DNA of 64,000 nt from Aquatica leii (Eukaryota > Arthropoda > Insecta > Coleoptera > Lampyridae). The position numbers were made by a program, and so were the translations under genes. Below the pieces are notes generated by a model. The model ran no database searches, was not told the DNA's origin, and saw nothing but the letters and a program-made list of their open reading frames with translations. This document shows positions 1 to 10,094 of the stretch, in pieces (positions within the stretch are counted from its first letter, which is position 1; each line of letters begins with the position of its first letter). The DNA is taken from assembly GCA_035610365.1 (NCBI GenBank), contig CM069439.1, positions 1,984,001 through 2,048,000 on the forward strand. The letters are read 5' to 3'.

Positions 1-1769
1 ACTAGCAATTGTTCAGATTCATTATTATGCATACATAACTAAGTGTTAAATTAAAAATTATTTAAAATGAACTTTACGTAAAAATATTTGAAAATTGCTT
101 TAAAGGGTTGTGTTTTGTGCGTGTGCGATTTTTTTTAAATTAAAATTGTTAAGAAAAACTGAAAACCGCTATTTTTAGGCTATAATTAAATTTGATTTGT
201 AAAGTCATTCCAAAATATGTTCTTAAATTACGTGTTGAAAAAATAGATAACAAATTTCGATAGTCGAAGCACCTTTAAAACATCTGTTATTGCTTATCTT
301 AAAAAAAAAGTTATTTCTTATTCAACATTGTCTAAACTTGTTTACAGATAAGAAAATTGATTAAGGCAAATGTTTAACCGTTTGAATATTCAGTATGATC
401 GGTTACCGCGTCTTAAACGTTGAAGCAAATTTTGTGTGCGATTGTTACTTTCGTGTGTATAATAATGAACAAAATGGCGAACTTGAAAAACAATAAAGGT
501 AGGATTTTTTATAGTTTACTACTTCTTTCGTTGACGTTTGGTACTTTTGAGTGGTATTATACCACGATATACTGTCTTAAAGGCATTAATAATGCCCAAC
601 AATAGTTAAAAGTAAAGCAGATATCAAACCTCTATCTTCTTTGTAATTTACATAACTCTAATTTCGCAAGTGCATTTTTTACAATTTATATTTTAACGTA
701 GATAATAACGTAATGTTGTTCCATTGTAAGAAACTATGACGTTTAGGTCAAATTTGTATAGCATCTCCACTGTTGCTGAATATAACGTATAGCAATAAGA
801 AACAAATAACAAAAGCTTTGTTTGAGTCTTATACTCCTGTAACACAACAAAAGTAAATATTTATGAAAATTGGCTTATTTAAAGCACAATTACTCTATTT
901 TAACACATTTCTAGCATTTACTTGCATAAAATTAAAACAATAAACCAAGTTATTTAAAAGTTTTGGCAGTTCTTTGCTTTACAAAATTAAATAAATTAAC
1001 GACGACAATGCTATGTAAAAGACAAAAGTTTGAAAAATCATTGTGCTTAATAAAGTAAGTTGGTTAAAAAAAAATACTGATTAGATGATTATGGTTTTTA
1101 TTTCATTATAAAAAAAGAGACAAAACATAATATTTTGTATTGTCTATTGATTATTACTAGTACTAATATATTACTTTTAAAATGGTTGTTTTATATAGAC
1201 AGAGGAATATAAACTATTCCTTTAAGAAAACATTATTTTATTATAACATTTCCTTAATAGATCTTGTGACACGTTTTTAAAAAAAGATTTTACATTTATG
1301 ATTGTTTTAGTCTAATTGTTCAATTTATCACAAGATTTTTGACCTATGTGGGAAATTTTTATATGTATAAGAATAATTAAATCATTTACATAATGCGTAT
1401 AATAATTATAAAGTTATTTACTGTAAAAGTATGCAAATTTCGTTTGACGTAAGTAATTATTTTCATAACGAATATACAAGGGAGCGGCAAATTTTTTAAT
1501 TGTCTAAGTGAATTTCTGCAAAAGCTTTTCCTAAGGTTTTTACAATGTTTTCGGCTTATTTCTATCATTCTAAAATAACTCACTATATTATTAACAAAAC
1601 AACATTTGAATGATAATAATAACGAAAAATACTTGTGATACTTCATTTGTTGGGAAATTTAATAAGAAATTAAGCGGTATGCTTGGTTTATACTTTTGAC
1701 AATTTTTTTAGTGGGAAGAAAAATTGAGAGATAAATTAATTTATTTTTAATTTATGTATATTTATATTC
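1..1769. other. AT-rich stretch, no gene recognised
   Basis: Only short random-looking open frames are present (for example at 420-605 and 1386-1646). None resembles a known domain or shows splice-flanked coding structure. No repeat or hairpin stands out. Confidence 0.6.
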
Positions 1770-2165
1770 GAACATTTTTAAAAGTTTAATCTGTGAAAGT
1801 GCGACATTTTTTAGTAATTTTACGCCGCAGTTCTACAATCAACTTCGGTTGACTTTTAAAAACAACTTTAAATTACCCTACAAAAAAGAGTCTAATGGTG
1901 TTAAATTTGGTTATCTGGGAGGGCATTCTTCGGCTCTCTTCTGCCAATCTACCAATCTGGAATAATGGTCCATCTAACCATTGTCTAATTGGTTGTATGT
2001 ATGGAGTAAAATGTCATTTAAATACATTTTTGCATGTATGCTCCTCTGATTTTATAATTCTTCAATTATTAACGGTTTGATGACATTCTCTAACAATTCA
2101 AGATAAACGTTAATTTTCTTGGGGTATTAGGTGTGCACTTCCCACAAATTGTGAGGATTCTCATT
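1770..2165 (-). pseudogene. Mariner-like (DUF4817/DDE type) transposase, C-terminal part, decayed
   Basis: This is the C-terminal half of the transposase whose N-terminal half lies at 3896-4502; the two are separated by the inserted transposon at 2166-3895. Reading the minus strand with frame changes gives NENPHNLWEVHTQ next to the insertion, then a segment like ENVIKPLI, then a degenerate WPPRSPDLTPLDFFLWG-type block near 1870-1890 (seen as PNLTPLDSFL), then a piece like ELRRKITKKC. These match, in order, the catalytic and C-terminal regions of the DUF4817-associated DDE transposases common in insects. The enzyme family cuts and pastes DNA in the nucleus. This copy has stops and frameshifts and cannot be functional. 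Family assignment is from motif order only. Confidence 0.72.
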
Positions 2166-2177
2166 CCCATACAGCAC
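2166..2177 (+). repeat. Left terminal inverted repeat
   Basis: The sequence CCCATACAGCAC matches the inverted right end (3884-3895) at 11 of 12 positions. Similarity continues more weakly inward. Confidence 0.6.
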
Positions 2178-2240
2178 CCAATATTCTGAGGATGTCAGTT
2201 TCTTGACCAATTCATAGATGTTTGTCCCGGTTATTTAAAC

Positions 2241-2306
2241 GATATCCATGGGATATCATAAAAATGATATATTTAGGAGTTCATTAAAACTATATCCGTA
2301 GGATAT
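2241..2306. repeat. Left subterminal GATATCC/GGATATC motifs
   Basis: Two near-palindromic copies occur at 2241-2257 (GATATCCATGGGATATC) and about 2292-2306 (ATATCCGTAGGATAT). The same motif recurs near the other end of the element. Subterminal repeats of this kind commonly bind transposase in DNA transposons; that role is inferred here. Confidence 0.5.
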
Positions 2307-2384
2307 CTTTCACTGGCTTTCCAGCTGTTTTAGCTTTTGTTTCGTTTTGTGCTGTGATCTTAATTGTTGCGTACGTAAAAAAGA

Positions 2385-2861
2385 ATGAAAAAAATATTAG
2401 TTGGAGTAAGTAATTATTCTTGCTTTCGTATTCATTATGAACTATTTAAAAAATAACTTTTAGATTTTATATAAGCGAAAATTTTATCGTTTAGCCAAAC
2501 AATATGCGAGTATTTCTATTACTGAGTTAAAGCTTCTTGTAAGCTCTCAAGAACAACTTGACGCTTTGAAAAAGTATCTTCAAACAGAAGAAAATATGAA
2601 CAATTCCGTAAGTATTGGACTACTTTTCTAACTATTCAGTTTACATTTACTGGATGTGTAATTTTAGATATGAGGGAATTGCAAAAATATGGGGGACAAC
2701 CCGGAGGAGATCATAAGGAGCTAGTTTTTCCAAAATTGATTAAAAATGCTGTTTTACACGGGAACAAATTTCTTGGCCAAAAAGGTAAAAAAGCCTTTAC
2801 ATATTTATTAACAAAAACACGTATACTGAGTAAATTAAAATTATGTTTATTTTTGTTTTAG
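2385..2861 (+). CDS. Candidate small spliced ORF carried by the unclassified transposon
   Basis: I do not recognise this protein. A possible gene model starts at the ATG at 2385 (exon 1 2385-2405, MKKILVG), has a GTAAGT donor at 2406 and a TTTTAG acceptor ending at 2463, then an exon of 48 codons (2464-2607) rich in Lys, Leu and Gln. A third block starting at 2668-2670 encodes MRELQKYGGQPGGDHKELVF and continues to a possible donor at 2785. Joining exon 2 to block 3 at the first donor (2608) shifts the frame. Using the overlapping donor four bases later keeps it. The third block also runs open to 2861 without splicing. The Lys-rich C-terminal segment (about KLIKNAVLHGNKFLG) looks like real protein sequence. 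It could be an accessory protein of the transposon or a captured host exon set. It is too short to be a transposase. Confidence 0.3.
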
Positions 2862-3066
2862 TATAAAAACTGTTCTAGAAGTTTTGAAAAAAAAACCTCT
2901 AACACCAGTCCAGGTCTAAAGAAATGCAATTAAAAAAATTAATCTAAAATTAATCGTTTCTATTCTTAAATATTAATACTTATTGTTAAACAAAATGGAT
3001 TCTTTTTAAATGGGGATTTTCTTAAGGTTTTGTAATATTTTTGTGCAATAAAAGTAATAGTTATTT

Positions 3067-3181
3067 GTATCACTAGTCCAGGAAGTGCTATTTTGCGAGT
3101 ATGAGCATATTTGTAGGCCGAGGTGAAGCCGAGGCCTACAAAAAGCGAATACTAGCAAAATACTTGTAGGACGTGTGATAC
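3067..3181. repeat. Imperfect foldback (hairpin) inside the unclassified transposon
   Basis: GTATCAC at 3067 and GTGATAC ending at 3181 begin two arms of roughly 50 nt that pair over most of their length, including ATTTTGC, GAGTAT-like and TGTAGGCC blocks. The GC-rich centre holds GAGGTGAAGCCGAG. It could be a nested MITE or a structured part of the host transposon. Confidence 0.55.
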
Positions 3182-3663
3182 ACAACATTTTTGGTGCTGA
3201 CCTTTATAGCATAAATTACTTAAAAGCAGTTATTTAAGTATTGATTTTTAATAAAATTTAATAACATATGTTGATAAAACTGAAACCTGTAATGACTAAA
3301 TACAATTGTTTTTAAAATTCAGTTGACAATTACATAATAGTGTTACAATTTCACTTTATGAAAATAAAACCATTGTTGTTTTTAGCAATTGTGAGATATA
3401 AGCAAATTAGTTATATTTGTTTAAAACATTTTTTGTTAGTGCTACTCTAAGCAACAACACAGATAATGGTGTATGTTAATAAATTTGACAGATGACGTTT
3501 AATTAATTAATGATTACTAGTGCCAACTTTTAGTTGTAAAATTCTATTACACTTTACCGGCCTAGGCCGGAAAAGTAAAATTTCCGGCCCATTATGATGC
3601 CTGTAAAATACGTCAAAACGGACGGAAGCACAAAAAATATATTATATTTAGAGGTCATCTTAT

Positions 3664-3878
3664 TTCGGATATCCCTAGGTTATTTTATTTCGGATATACC
3701 TAGGCCATTGTATTTCTGATATCTGTAAGATGTCTGACTTAGTTGTCTGTAGGATATCTAATTCTGTGTCATTCTGCTTTCCCCAGGATGTCCATAGAAT
3801 ATTGGTCGGCGATGAAATTGATATCCATCGGATATACGTATATCTAGTATGAGATATCAGTAGGATATCCATAGGATA
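3664..3878. repeat. Right subterminal GGATATC-type motif cluster
   Basis: About eight degenerate copies of a GATATCC/GGATATC pair separated by 3-4 bases lie in 215 bp, for example GGATATCCCTAGG, GGATATACCTAGG, GATATCCATCGGATAT and GATATCAGTAGGATATCC. They mirror the two copies near the left end. A nearby 14-bp palindrome CCGGCCTAGGCCGG sits at 3557-3570. Confidence 0.5.
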
Positions 3879-3883
3879 GAAGT

Positions 3884-3895
3884 GTGCTGTGTGGG
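3884..3895 (-). repeat. Right terminal inverted repeat
   Basis: On the minus strand this reads CCCACACAGCAC, the partner of the repeat at 2166-2177. Confidence 0.6.
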
Positions 3896-4502
3896 TTGGT
3901 CCAATACCGTCAATTGTTTGCTGACATGCACATTTAAATAAAACGTGTATTCACTACTGAAACAAATGTTTCTTAGGAATTGCGGATTTACATTAATTTG
4001 ATGACTCAATTCTTTCATCGGGATCATCATGTCTAAGTTCGTGTACTATAGTTAGTTTAAGTTTTTTATCTTCTTTAGGAGGGGCCCCTCCTAAAGAAGA
4101 TAAAAAACTTAAACTAACTACAACTTGCCAACAGGAGGACAAACTACTTTACCATTCGTGTACTATGTTTATTTTGTAAGGATGAAGCTTTTGACGTTTT
4201 AATGTCCTTACAATAGTTCTCTGAGACAAACCTATTTCTTCCGCTGCCTGACGAGTTGACATCGTTGGATTATAAGTATAATATAAAACTGTCTGTTCTT
4301 CAATATTGACGACTTCATCGAGTAACCTTAATTTATCTTTTTTTTTATTAGTAACAGATTCCGTTACATCAAATTAAGCAACGAAATGACGAACGTACGT
4401 GTGACTTACATTTCGGTCTGTTGTTAAAGGTTGTAGCTGTTCTCAGTTTTCCATGCCGTAAATGATGATAACTTTGACACCTTCAGCGATGATGTAAGTC
4501 AT
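3896..4502 (-). pseudogene. Mariner-like (DUF4817/DDE type) transposase, N-terminal part, decayed
   Basis: The minus strand starts with an ATG at 4502 and shows IIIYGMEN, then SHTYVRHFVA, then SVTNKKKDKLRLLDEVVNIE, then STRQAAEEIGLSQRTIVRTL, then LHPYKINIVHE. This is the DUF4817 domain followed by the helix-turn-helix and the HPYKIQLVQEL-like segment that precede the DDE domain in these transposases. After the hairpin insertion at 4050-4154 it resumes with HDDPDERIE and NVNPQFLRNICFSSEYTF, corresponding to the FLxxxxFSDExxF block around the first catalytic Asp. A frame change then leads to YWTN at the edge of the transposon at 2166-3895. Stops, a frameshift and two insertions kill the gene. 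Confidence 0.8.
4050..4154. mobile_element. 105-bp insertion holding a perfect 72-bp palindrome, flanked by 12-bp direct repeats
   Basis: The direct repeat TTCGTGTACTAT occurs at 4038-4049 and 4155-4166. The original transposase needs only one copy (minus strand ATAGTACACGAA within KINIVHE), so the 105 bp between them are an insertion with target duplication. Positions 4049-4120 form a perfect palindrome of two 36-nt arms with no spacer, centred on GGGGCCCC at 4081-4088. The remaining 34 nt (4121-4154) are unique. A 12-bp duplication suits target-primed reverse transcription, so a truncated, inverted retrotransposon tail is one reading. A small hairpin MITE or an assembly fold-back are others. 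Confidence 0.7.
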
Positions 4503-7500
4503 TGTCAATAGAATGAAAATTTGATGTGACATAATTGCTTAATTAGTAATTTCAGATGTTCTAATGTGGACGGTAGCTCTTAATAAAAATAACACTCGAA
4601 TAAATTAGTATGGTTAAAAAAAGAGATAAGCACAACAAAAACCATAATAAAACATTGTTTTTTTCTATTTTTATCACAGTTTCAGTAGATCAGTAGTATT
4701 AAAACGTACAAAAAACTTGACGTTTCATTAAATTTATTATTTCGATTATGTTGTGTCAAAAAATGCTCAAAACTAAAAACCAAGCTACATTTTTTATTAC
4801 ATTTTTTAAAGAAATAACTTATCACAAGTAGAATCGTGCAAATTAAAAAAAAAATAAGGATAGTTGTTAAGAATCAGAAGGTTGATTTTACAAATGTTGT
4901 TTAAACGTCAAAAATAGTCCACTTTAATATTAAAATTGATCTGTTTTTGTTTTTAATTATAGCAATTGAAAGTTTTAAAAAACTCGCCTTGTATATTATA
5001 ATTTAAAATAAAAATGATATTAATTTAGTCAATTAAATAGATACACATATAGTATAACAATAATAAATCGGAAACAACAAATTTTTTTAAAGTAACAAAA
5101 ACTCTATTATTTAGTGATTTAAACAAATTTACAATTTTATTAAAATAAAAATGATCAAGTTTAAATCTAATTAAAAATTAAATGGCAGTTCAAAGTTTAC
5201 AGAAAGTGCAAAATATGAAGAAGAAAAAATATTGCACAAAAAATATGTTTTTTTTACAGAACTGACAATAACACGTTTTTAGCGTTTTTACTTTTTCTAG
5301 CTAAAAGTTTTATAGGTTTCAGTTTATCTTGGAATGGATCAGTTCACTTGTTTGCTGTGTCATATCTATTCAGTATTTTCTTAGTACTGCATATATTTTC
5401 AGATTTTTTTCTGGTATTAACATTGTTCTTCTAATGCTCCAAGTGTTTATTTTAAATTTATTTGTTTTTTTAAGATCTGTCATTGTTCTTTTTGTGTTTT
5501 CTTACTATTTTATATAACTGTTCATTTTGTATATCCTAGTTGCTTCCATTTTATGTTGAGTTAGTTTTTTGAATGTGGTTTTATAGTTTTTTTAAATTTT
5601 TTATTGCTGTATTTTTTTTTCTTTGTTTAGTTTTGTCAAATTGTTAATTTTTTTTTGTTTTGATTTAAAATTAAAACTTAACGACTCATCTTGTAGAAGT
5701 TATTGTTCGATTTATATTTATCAAAACTGTTGACATAAATGTATTAAAGTGTAAATTGTGATTATTTAAGATATATATGGAGTGTAATACTAATAAATAC
5801 TTTTGGTATACTTATTGCTTGCAGTAAGTATGAATCAAAATACAATATTTTGTAAAAATAATCAATCATACTTTGGTTTAAAAATTTTTTATCTATTTTT
5901 AAGTTTGTTAAATAATTAAATTGCTTATTTATTTTCAAATGATTGATTTTTTTCTGTTTTAATGACGTATTATATTTTTTGTATTCTAACTTGAAATTTC
6001 CTCATTATCTGTTTAGTCATTATTAGTTACTAATAGTCATATAACGACAACTAACATAAGCTTTCATGCAGTATTTATTGTTATTACAAAGCATAAATAA
6101 ACATAACTAGACAAATATTTATAGCTAATTGATGGACGGTTGTTTTATCTTTACTTTTATGTGCTAAAGACGGGATTTCTGCTTCGACAACTTTGTATTT
6201 ATGTATAATTAGAAAATGGTGTCAACGCAGTGGTATATTCTAATTGTAGCATTTAGTTATTACAAAACATTTTCTAATTAGCTATTGTTATAAGAAACTA
6301 TAAATTTATAATTACTATCATTTTTTTAAATATTGCAGCATAGTTTTTAACATCTAAAAAATGAGTAAAATAATAGAATGTTATTTTGTTATTAATTTTT
6401 TTAGATAAAAAAATTAAAAATTATTAAATTAATTTAGAAAATTTTTAAAAATAGATTAACTATTTATGCATTTGTGCAACTAAAAAAAATAATGATTTCT
6501 AAATTATGACTAATAATTGCTATTGATAAATTTATAGCAGTTAATTTACATTTAGCACATTTTACGAAAGATATGCTGTAATACGTTTTACAGCAATAAT
6601 AACTGTTTTTGTTTTAGTCAAAAATTAATTTGGGTATTTTATTGTGTCTTTACATCGCATACCAGTTTATATTATTATTCATTAGATAACTGTTGTGCGT
6701 TTTGTGCTATTTTATATCTCTTATCAAATGACTGCATCTTTTAGAATAAAATATGTAGTATTAAGATATAGGAAGTAAAAACAACAAAAAAATATAAACT
6801 AGCAAAAATTATTAGTTTTTGTTTTAATTTTAAACCAAAAAATTTTATATTTAATTAAATATGAGAGTTATTTGAATAGATTTATTCAAATATACGGGAT
6901 CAATTTTATAAAAAATTAAAATACATTTCTAAAAAATTAAATAAAATTTACAAAGTTTATTTTTCGAAATATGTAATAATAGCAGAAACGAAATTGTTAT
7001 ATGCTATTTTTGTGCTTGTAGTAATTTTATATATAAAAGCACTGTAACAGCTTGATAATGAGTATAGGTGTATGTATATATGTAGTATGTACATACATGT
7101 TATTTTACTTGATTTTAACTTTGATAGAATACGTGCATATTAACTGCAGTATACAGATTACTATCCAATTTGTGACATGATAAAAGTACCTAATTTTAGC
7201 AGTATAAAATTCTTAATATAAAAACTATCTTTGCCATTTGCTAATACTTCTTACATTTATTTATAATACATTTATAAGATTATTAATGAAACAAATTACT
7301 AATCAGAAAACATTGACATCGCGTGATAATAAATGCTAATTTAGCATTTCTATTATAAAACTCTTTGTGTAAACTATTAAACTAGATTGTTGAATGGATA
7401 TTAAATGACATATTAAATATTAAAGAAAGGTGGAAGAGTACATCAGCAACTGCACGTATTTATGTCAAGACTATGTGCGATCTAAGAATAGATCAATCAA

Positions 7501-9169
7501 TAAAAAACGAAATGTAATACCTAAGTATTTTTTTCTTTTTGCATATGTAATCGATAAAAATAATTTAAACTAAGTAATATAACATTCAGTGTTTAATAAA
7601 CAGTGATACAATAATGCATATTCATCAAAACAATCAATTTTTTTTATTTATTAGATCTATCAATAGGCGATAAAAACGATTTTAGTTCTAAAGTAAGTTG
7701 GCCTATTATCGGAAATATGTTTCTTTTAGTAATGGTCAATATTTACTTCAACGTAGAGTTGGCATTAAATTAAGGTTCAGGTGATTATAATTTGGTAAAT
7801 TTATTTTCTAATGTTTTAAAACAAAATGAATATGTAACCGCAACGTATAAACTATTAACAGTTATAATAACATTTTCTGATGTCACAACGCAATAATTTT
7901 AGATACGTTACGATTACGCGTATTTTGCAAAATATTGTAAACCTGGAAAAGCGTTGTGTATTTGTAGTTATATTTACGTAGAGCAAATCATTTTTTTCTT
8001 AATGACTTAATTTTATAGTTACAGTGTACATTGAAAGGTTTATCGTTATGACTATGCATAACAAAATTTTGTCAAAGCAAAAAAGGATATCTATTATTTT
8101 TTTTCTGAAACAGTATGATTCAGCTCGTTACATTTTAAGACTTTTGATATAAAATATTATGGTACTTCTATACTTTTTTGAGTCTGTAATAACGGTTACA
8201 TTAATTTAGTCTAATGCATCAGTTCTAACCATAAATTATAACTCAGAATTAAAATGATATAGCAGTAGGTCAGTATGGCAATTTCTGAATATTTAGTTTG
8301 TTATTATCACTATTATCATTTTGCCGTCAAGCTTTGTTTTTAAAGACTGGTCTCCGATTAGTAAAACTGGTTTCTAAATCTCCGGTAAAGAAAAACTAGA
8401 ATCTCGGTTAATATTAAAAGTATTTTTAAGGTTTTTCGTTAATTATAGAACATATTTATTTCATTAAAAAAGAAATTGATATTGTTAATAAATCTTTATT
8501 TGATTTTCATCTAGAACTTGCTAGGATCATTTTTTAGCCTTCTGATTTCTTTTGAACAAGCCCAAAGAGTTAAAACGATAGTTACAAGTAATCATCTCAA
8601 GAAATTTAACAAAGTAGTGCCTCCAAAACGTGTCGTTCATGCAGAAGCAGAGACTGATCAATTTATCTTCACGCCCATTGTCCTCTATAGAGACAGCTGT
8701 TTTGTCCAAAGGGAAAATTGTAATACGAATGCGACCCATGGAAATCTGAATTCTACTATATCAATAATACTGTTTTTAAATCATGGTCTTTTATAATTTG
8801 TTAACTTTTGTAATCGTCGCCGATCTATTTCTATTCGTTTTGTTGTAACTTCATATCCTAAATACTTTTTGATAAAATTGATATTTTTCTTTGTCACTTT
8901 TAAAACTTTATTTTTTATTCAACTCTTTTAACACTATTTGCAAGTGTCGTTTATGTTTGTGCGTGTTTGCACTAAAATTGTTTGAATAACTTTTCTTAGT
9001 GCCGCTAAAGGAACCACCCAACTTGGCTTATGTGTGCCGGAACTCCAAGTCATTATAAAATTGTCTCTACATAAATTTACTGTTTTCAAAGTTAGACAAA
9101 ATTTCCGTTAGTATTTATACTGCAGGCAGCTGTCACGTTTATTACTAGTTCTGCGGATAAAAACTCTAT
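4503..9169. other. AT-rich stretch, no gene recognised
   Basis: No domain is recognisable on either strand. Two overlapping open frames near 8518-8796 (plus) and 8527-8739 (minus) sit in slightly GC-richer sequence (about 8500-9170) that may be worn TE DNA, but neither matches a family I know. Confidence 0.5.
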
Positions 9170-10094
9170 GCTTTCATTTTGAAGCTAAGATCTTAGGATC
9201 TTAGGTCGCTACAGCCAAAAACATCCGTTTTGTCAACGTTATAAATTTGGTTTGGATGAAACACGCACACGCGTCCTACATCTTTTGTATCAGATCATTC
9301 GAATCAGTAGGTGGATTTGTGAAAACTTTAATGGAGGCCCAGATACAAAAGTCTAAATGTGTAAAATCCTAAGGTTTTTTATTATTTATTGATTTGGTTT
9401 ACAAGCATTCAACAACTGCACACATTGTTGAAAACACCATCATGGAAATATGTAAAACTTCGAAAAATGTTTAGGGGAAATTATCTAATTATGTCTGCAA
9501 AAACAGAACGTATTAGTCTGCATTAAAATTTTCTTGATAAAAATGTAGTTCTAGTACATGATCTTCTAATACTCCAAGCCAAACATTACTTCCAAGTACA
9601 GAAAAAATTTTTGTACATACAGTTGCTTGTAAATTTACTTTCATCTGTCTACAAAATTTTCAAACCAAAGACGGCATTACCGTTTCCGTACTATCTGATT
9701 ACCCAGCGACAAAATTTAATTCTTGTAGATTGATAATTATTTAGTCGCAAATGATTAACCAAACGAAACTTTCGTAGACGGTAGTGCCTATTTTTCAGAA
9801 TTTTTCTAACGTATTCTTTAGCAATTTCCCCAACAGACATATGCATTTCTCTAGCATTTTTGTAAAGTACAAAGCTTAACACATTTGCAATTCTTTCTTC
9901 ATTTTTTAAAATTATACTGTTTTTCTCATGTTTTTTTGACGACGTTCCTGAAAATTAGGTATTATTTTTACAAAATATGTGCGATGACGATTTGGATAAA
10001 GTTCTTCGTATCTTTATAATACACGATCCACATTTCTTCAATTCAATAAATAAGTTTCCAATAAGTCAATTTTTTGTTTGTTTGCGAATGCCAT
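9170..10094 (-). pseudogene. Mariner-like (DUF4817/DDE type) transposase pseudogene, second copy
   Basis: The minus strand starts with MAFANKQKIDLLETY at 10094, the usual MxFxNxEKxDMLxxY start of DUF4817 transposases, followed by RYEELYPNRH and RTYFVKIIPN. Next come REMHMSVGEIAKEYVRKILK, YRLRKFRLVNHLRL, FCRWVIR and an FTDES-like block read as TDESKFTSN near 9640. The end shows THLDFCIWASIKVF and NPPTDSNDLIQ, equivalent to the TPLDFFLWG and PPTxxxDL blocks, then a TKRMF-like segment. Length and motif order are those of a full-size transposase of about 300-350 residues. Many stops and frameshifts are present. It belongs to the same broad family as the pseudogene at 1770-4502 but is clearly diverged from it, so the two are separate old insertions. 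Confidence 0.78.

Larger units (their letters stand above)
2166..3895. mobile_element. Unclassified 1,730-bp DNA transposon inserted in a mariner-like transposase
   Basis: The boundaries come from the broken host gene. On the minus strand the transposase reads YWTN on one side (from 3896 up) and NENPHNLW on the other (2165 down). Joining 2165 to 3896 with one TT removed restores the usual YWTNENPHNLW-type motif. The ends of the inserted DNA are inverted copies: CCCATACAGCAC at 2166 and, on the other strand, CCCACACAGCAC ending at 3895. The flanks share only TT, so the target duplication would be 2 bp. Inside are degenerate GGATATC-type motifs near both ends, a candidate spliced ORF and an imperfect foldback. 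I cannot name the superfamily. A 2-bp duplication would fit ISL2EU-type elements, but I see no transposase that proves it. Confidence 0.65.

Noticed and set aside
420..605. Short ORFs of 60-95 codons in AT-rich DNA (also 5329-5517, 10765-10980, 15510-15713, 22110-22373, 27350-27547, 53545-53772, 55602-55808, 62175-62363)
   Set aside because: Composition-driven frames rich in Phe, Leu, Ile and Tyr or Asn and Lys, without domains or coding context.
8518..8796. A 92-codon plus-strand ORF as a gene
   Set aside because: No recognisable domain; an equally open minus-strand frame overlaps it, and no start or splice context supports it.
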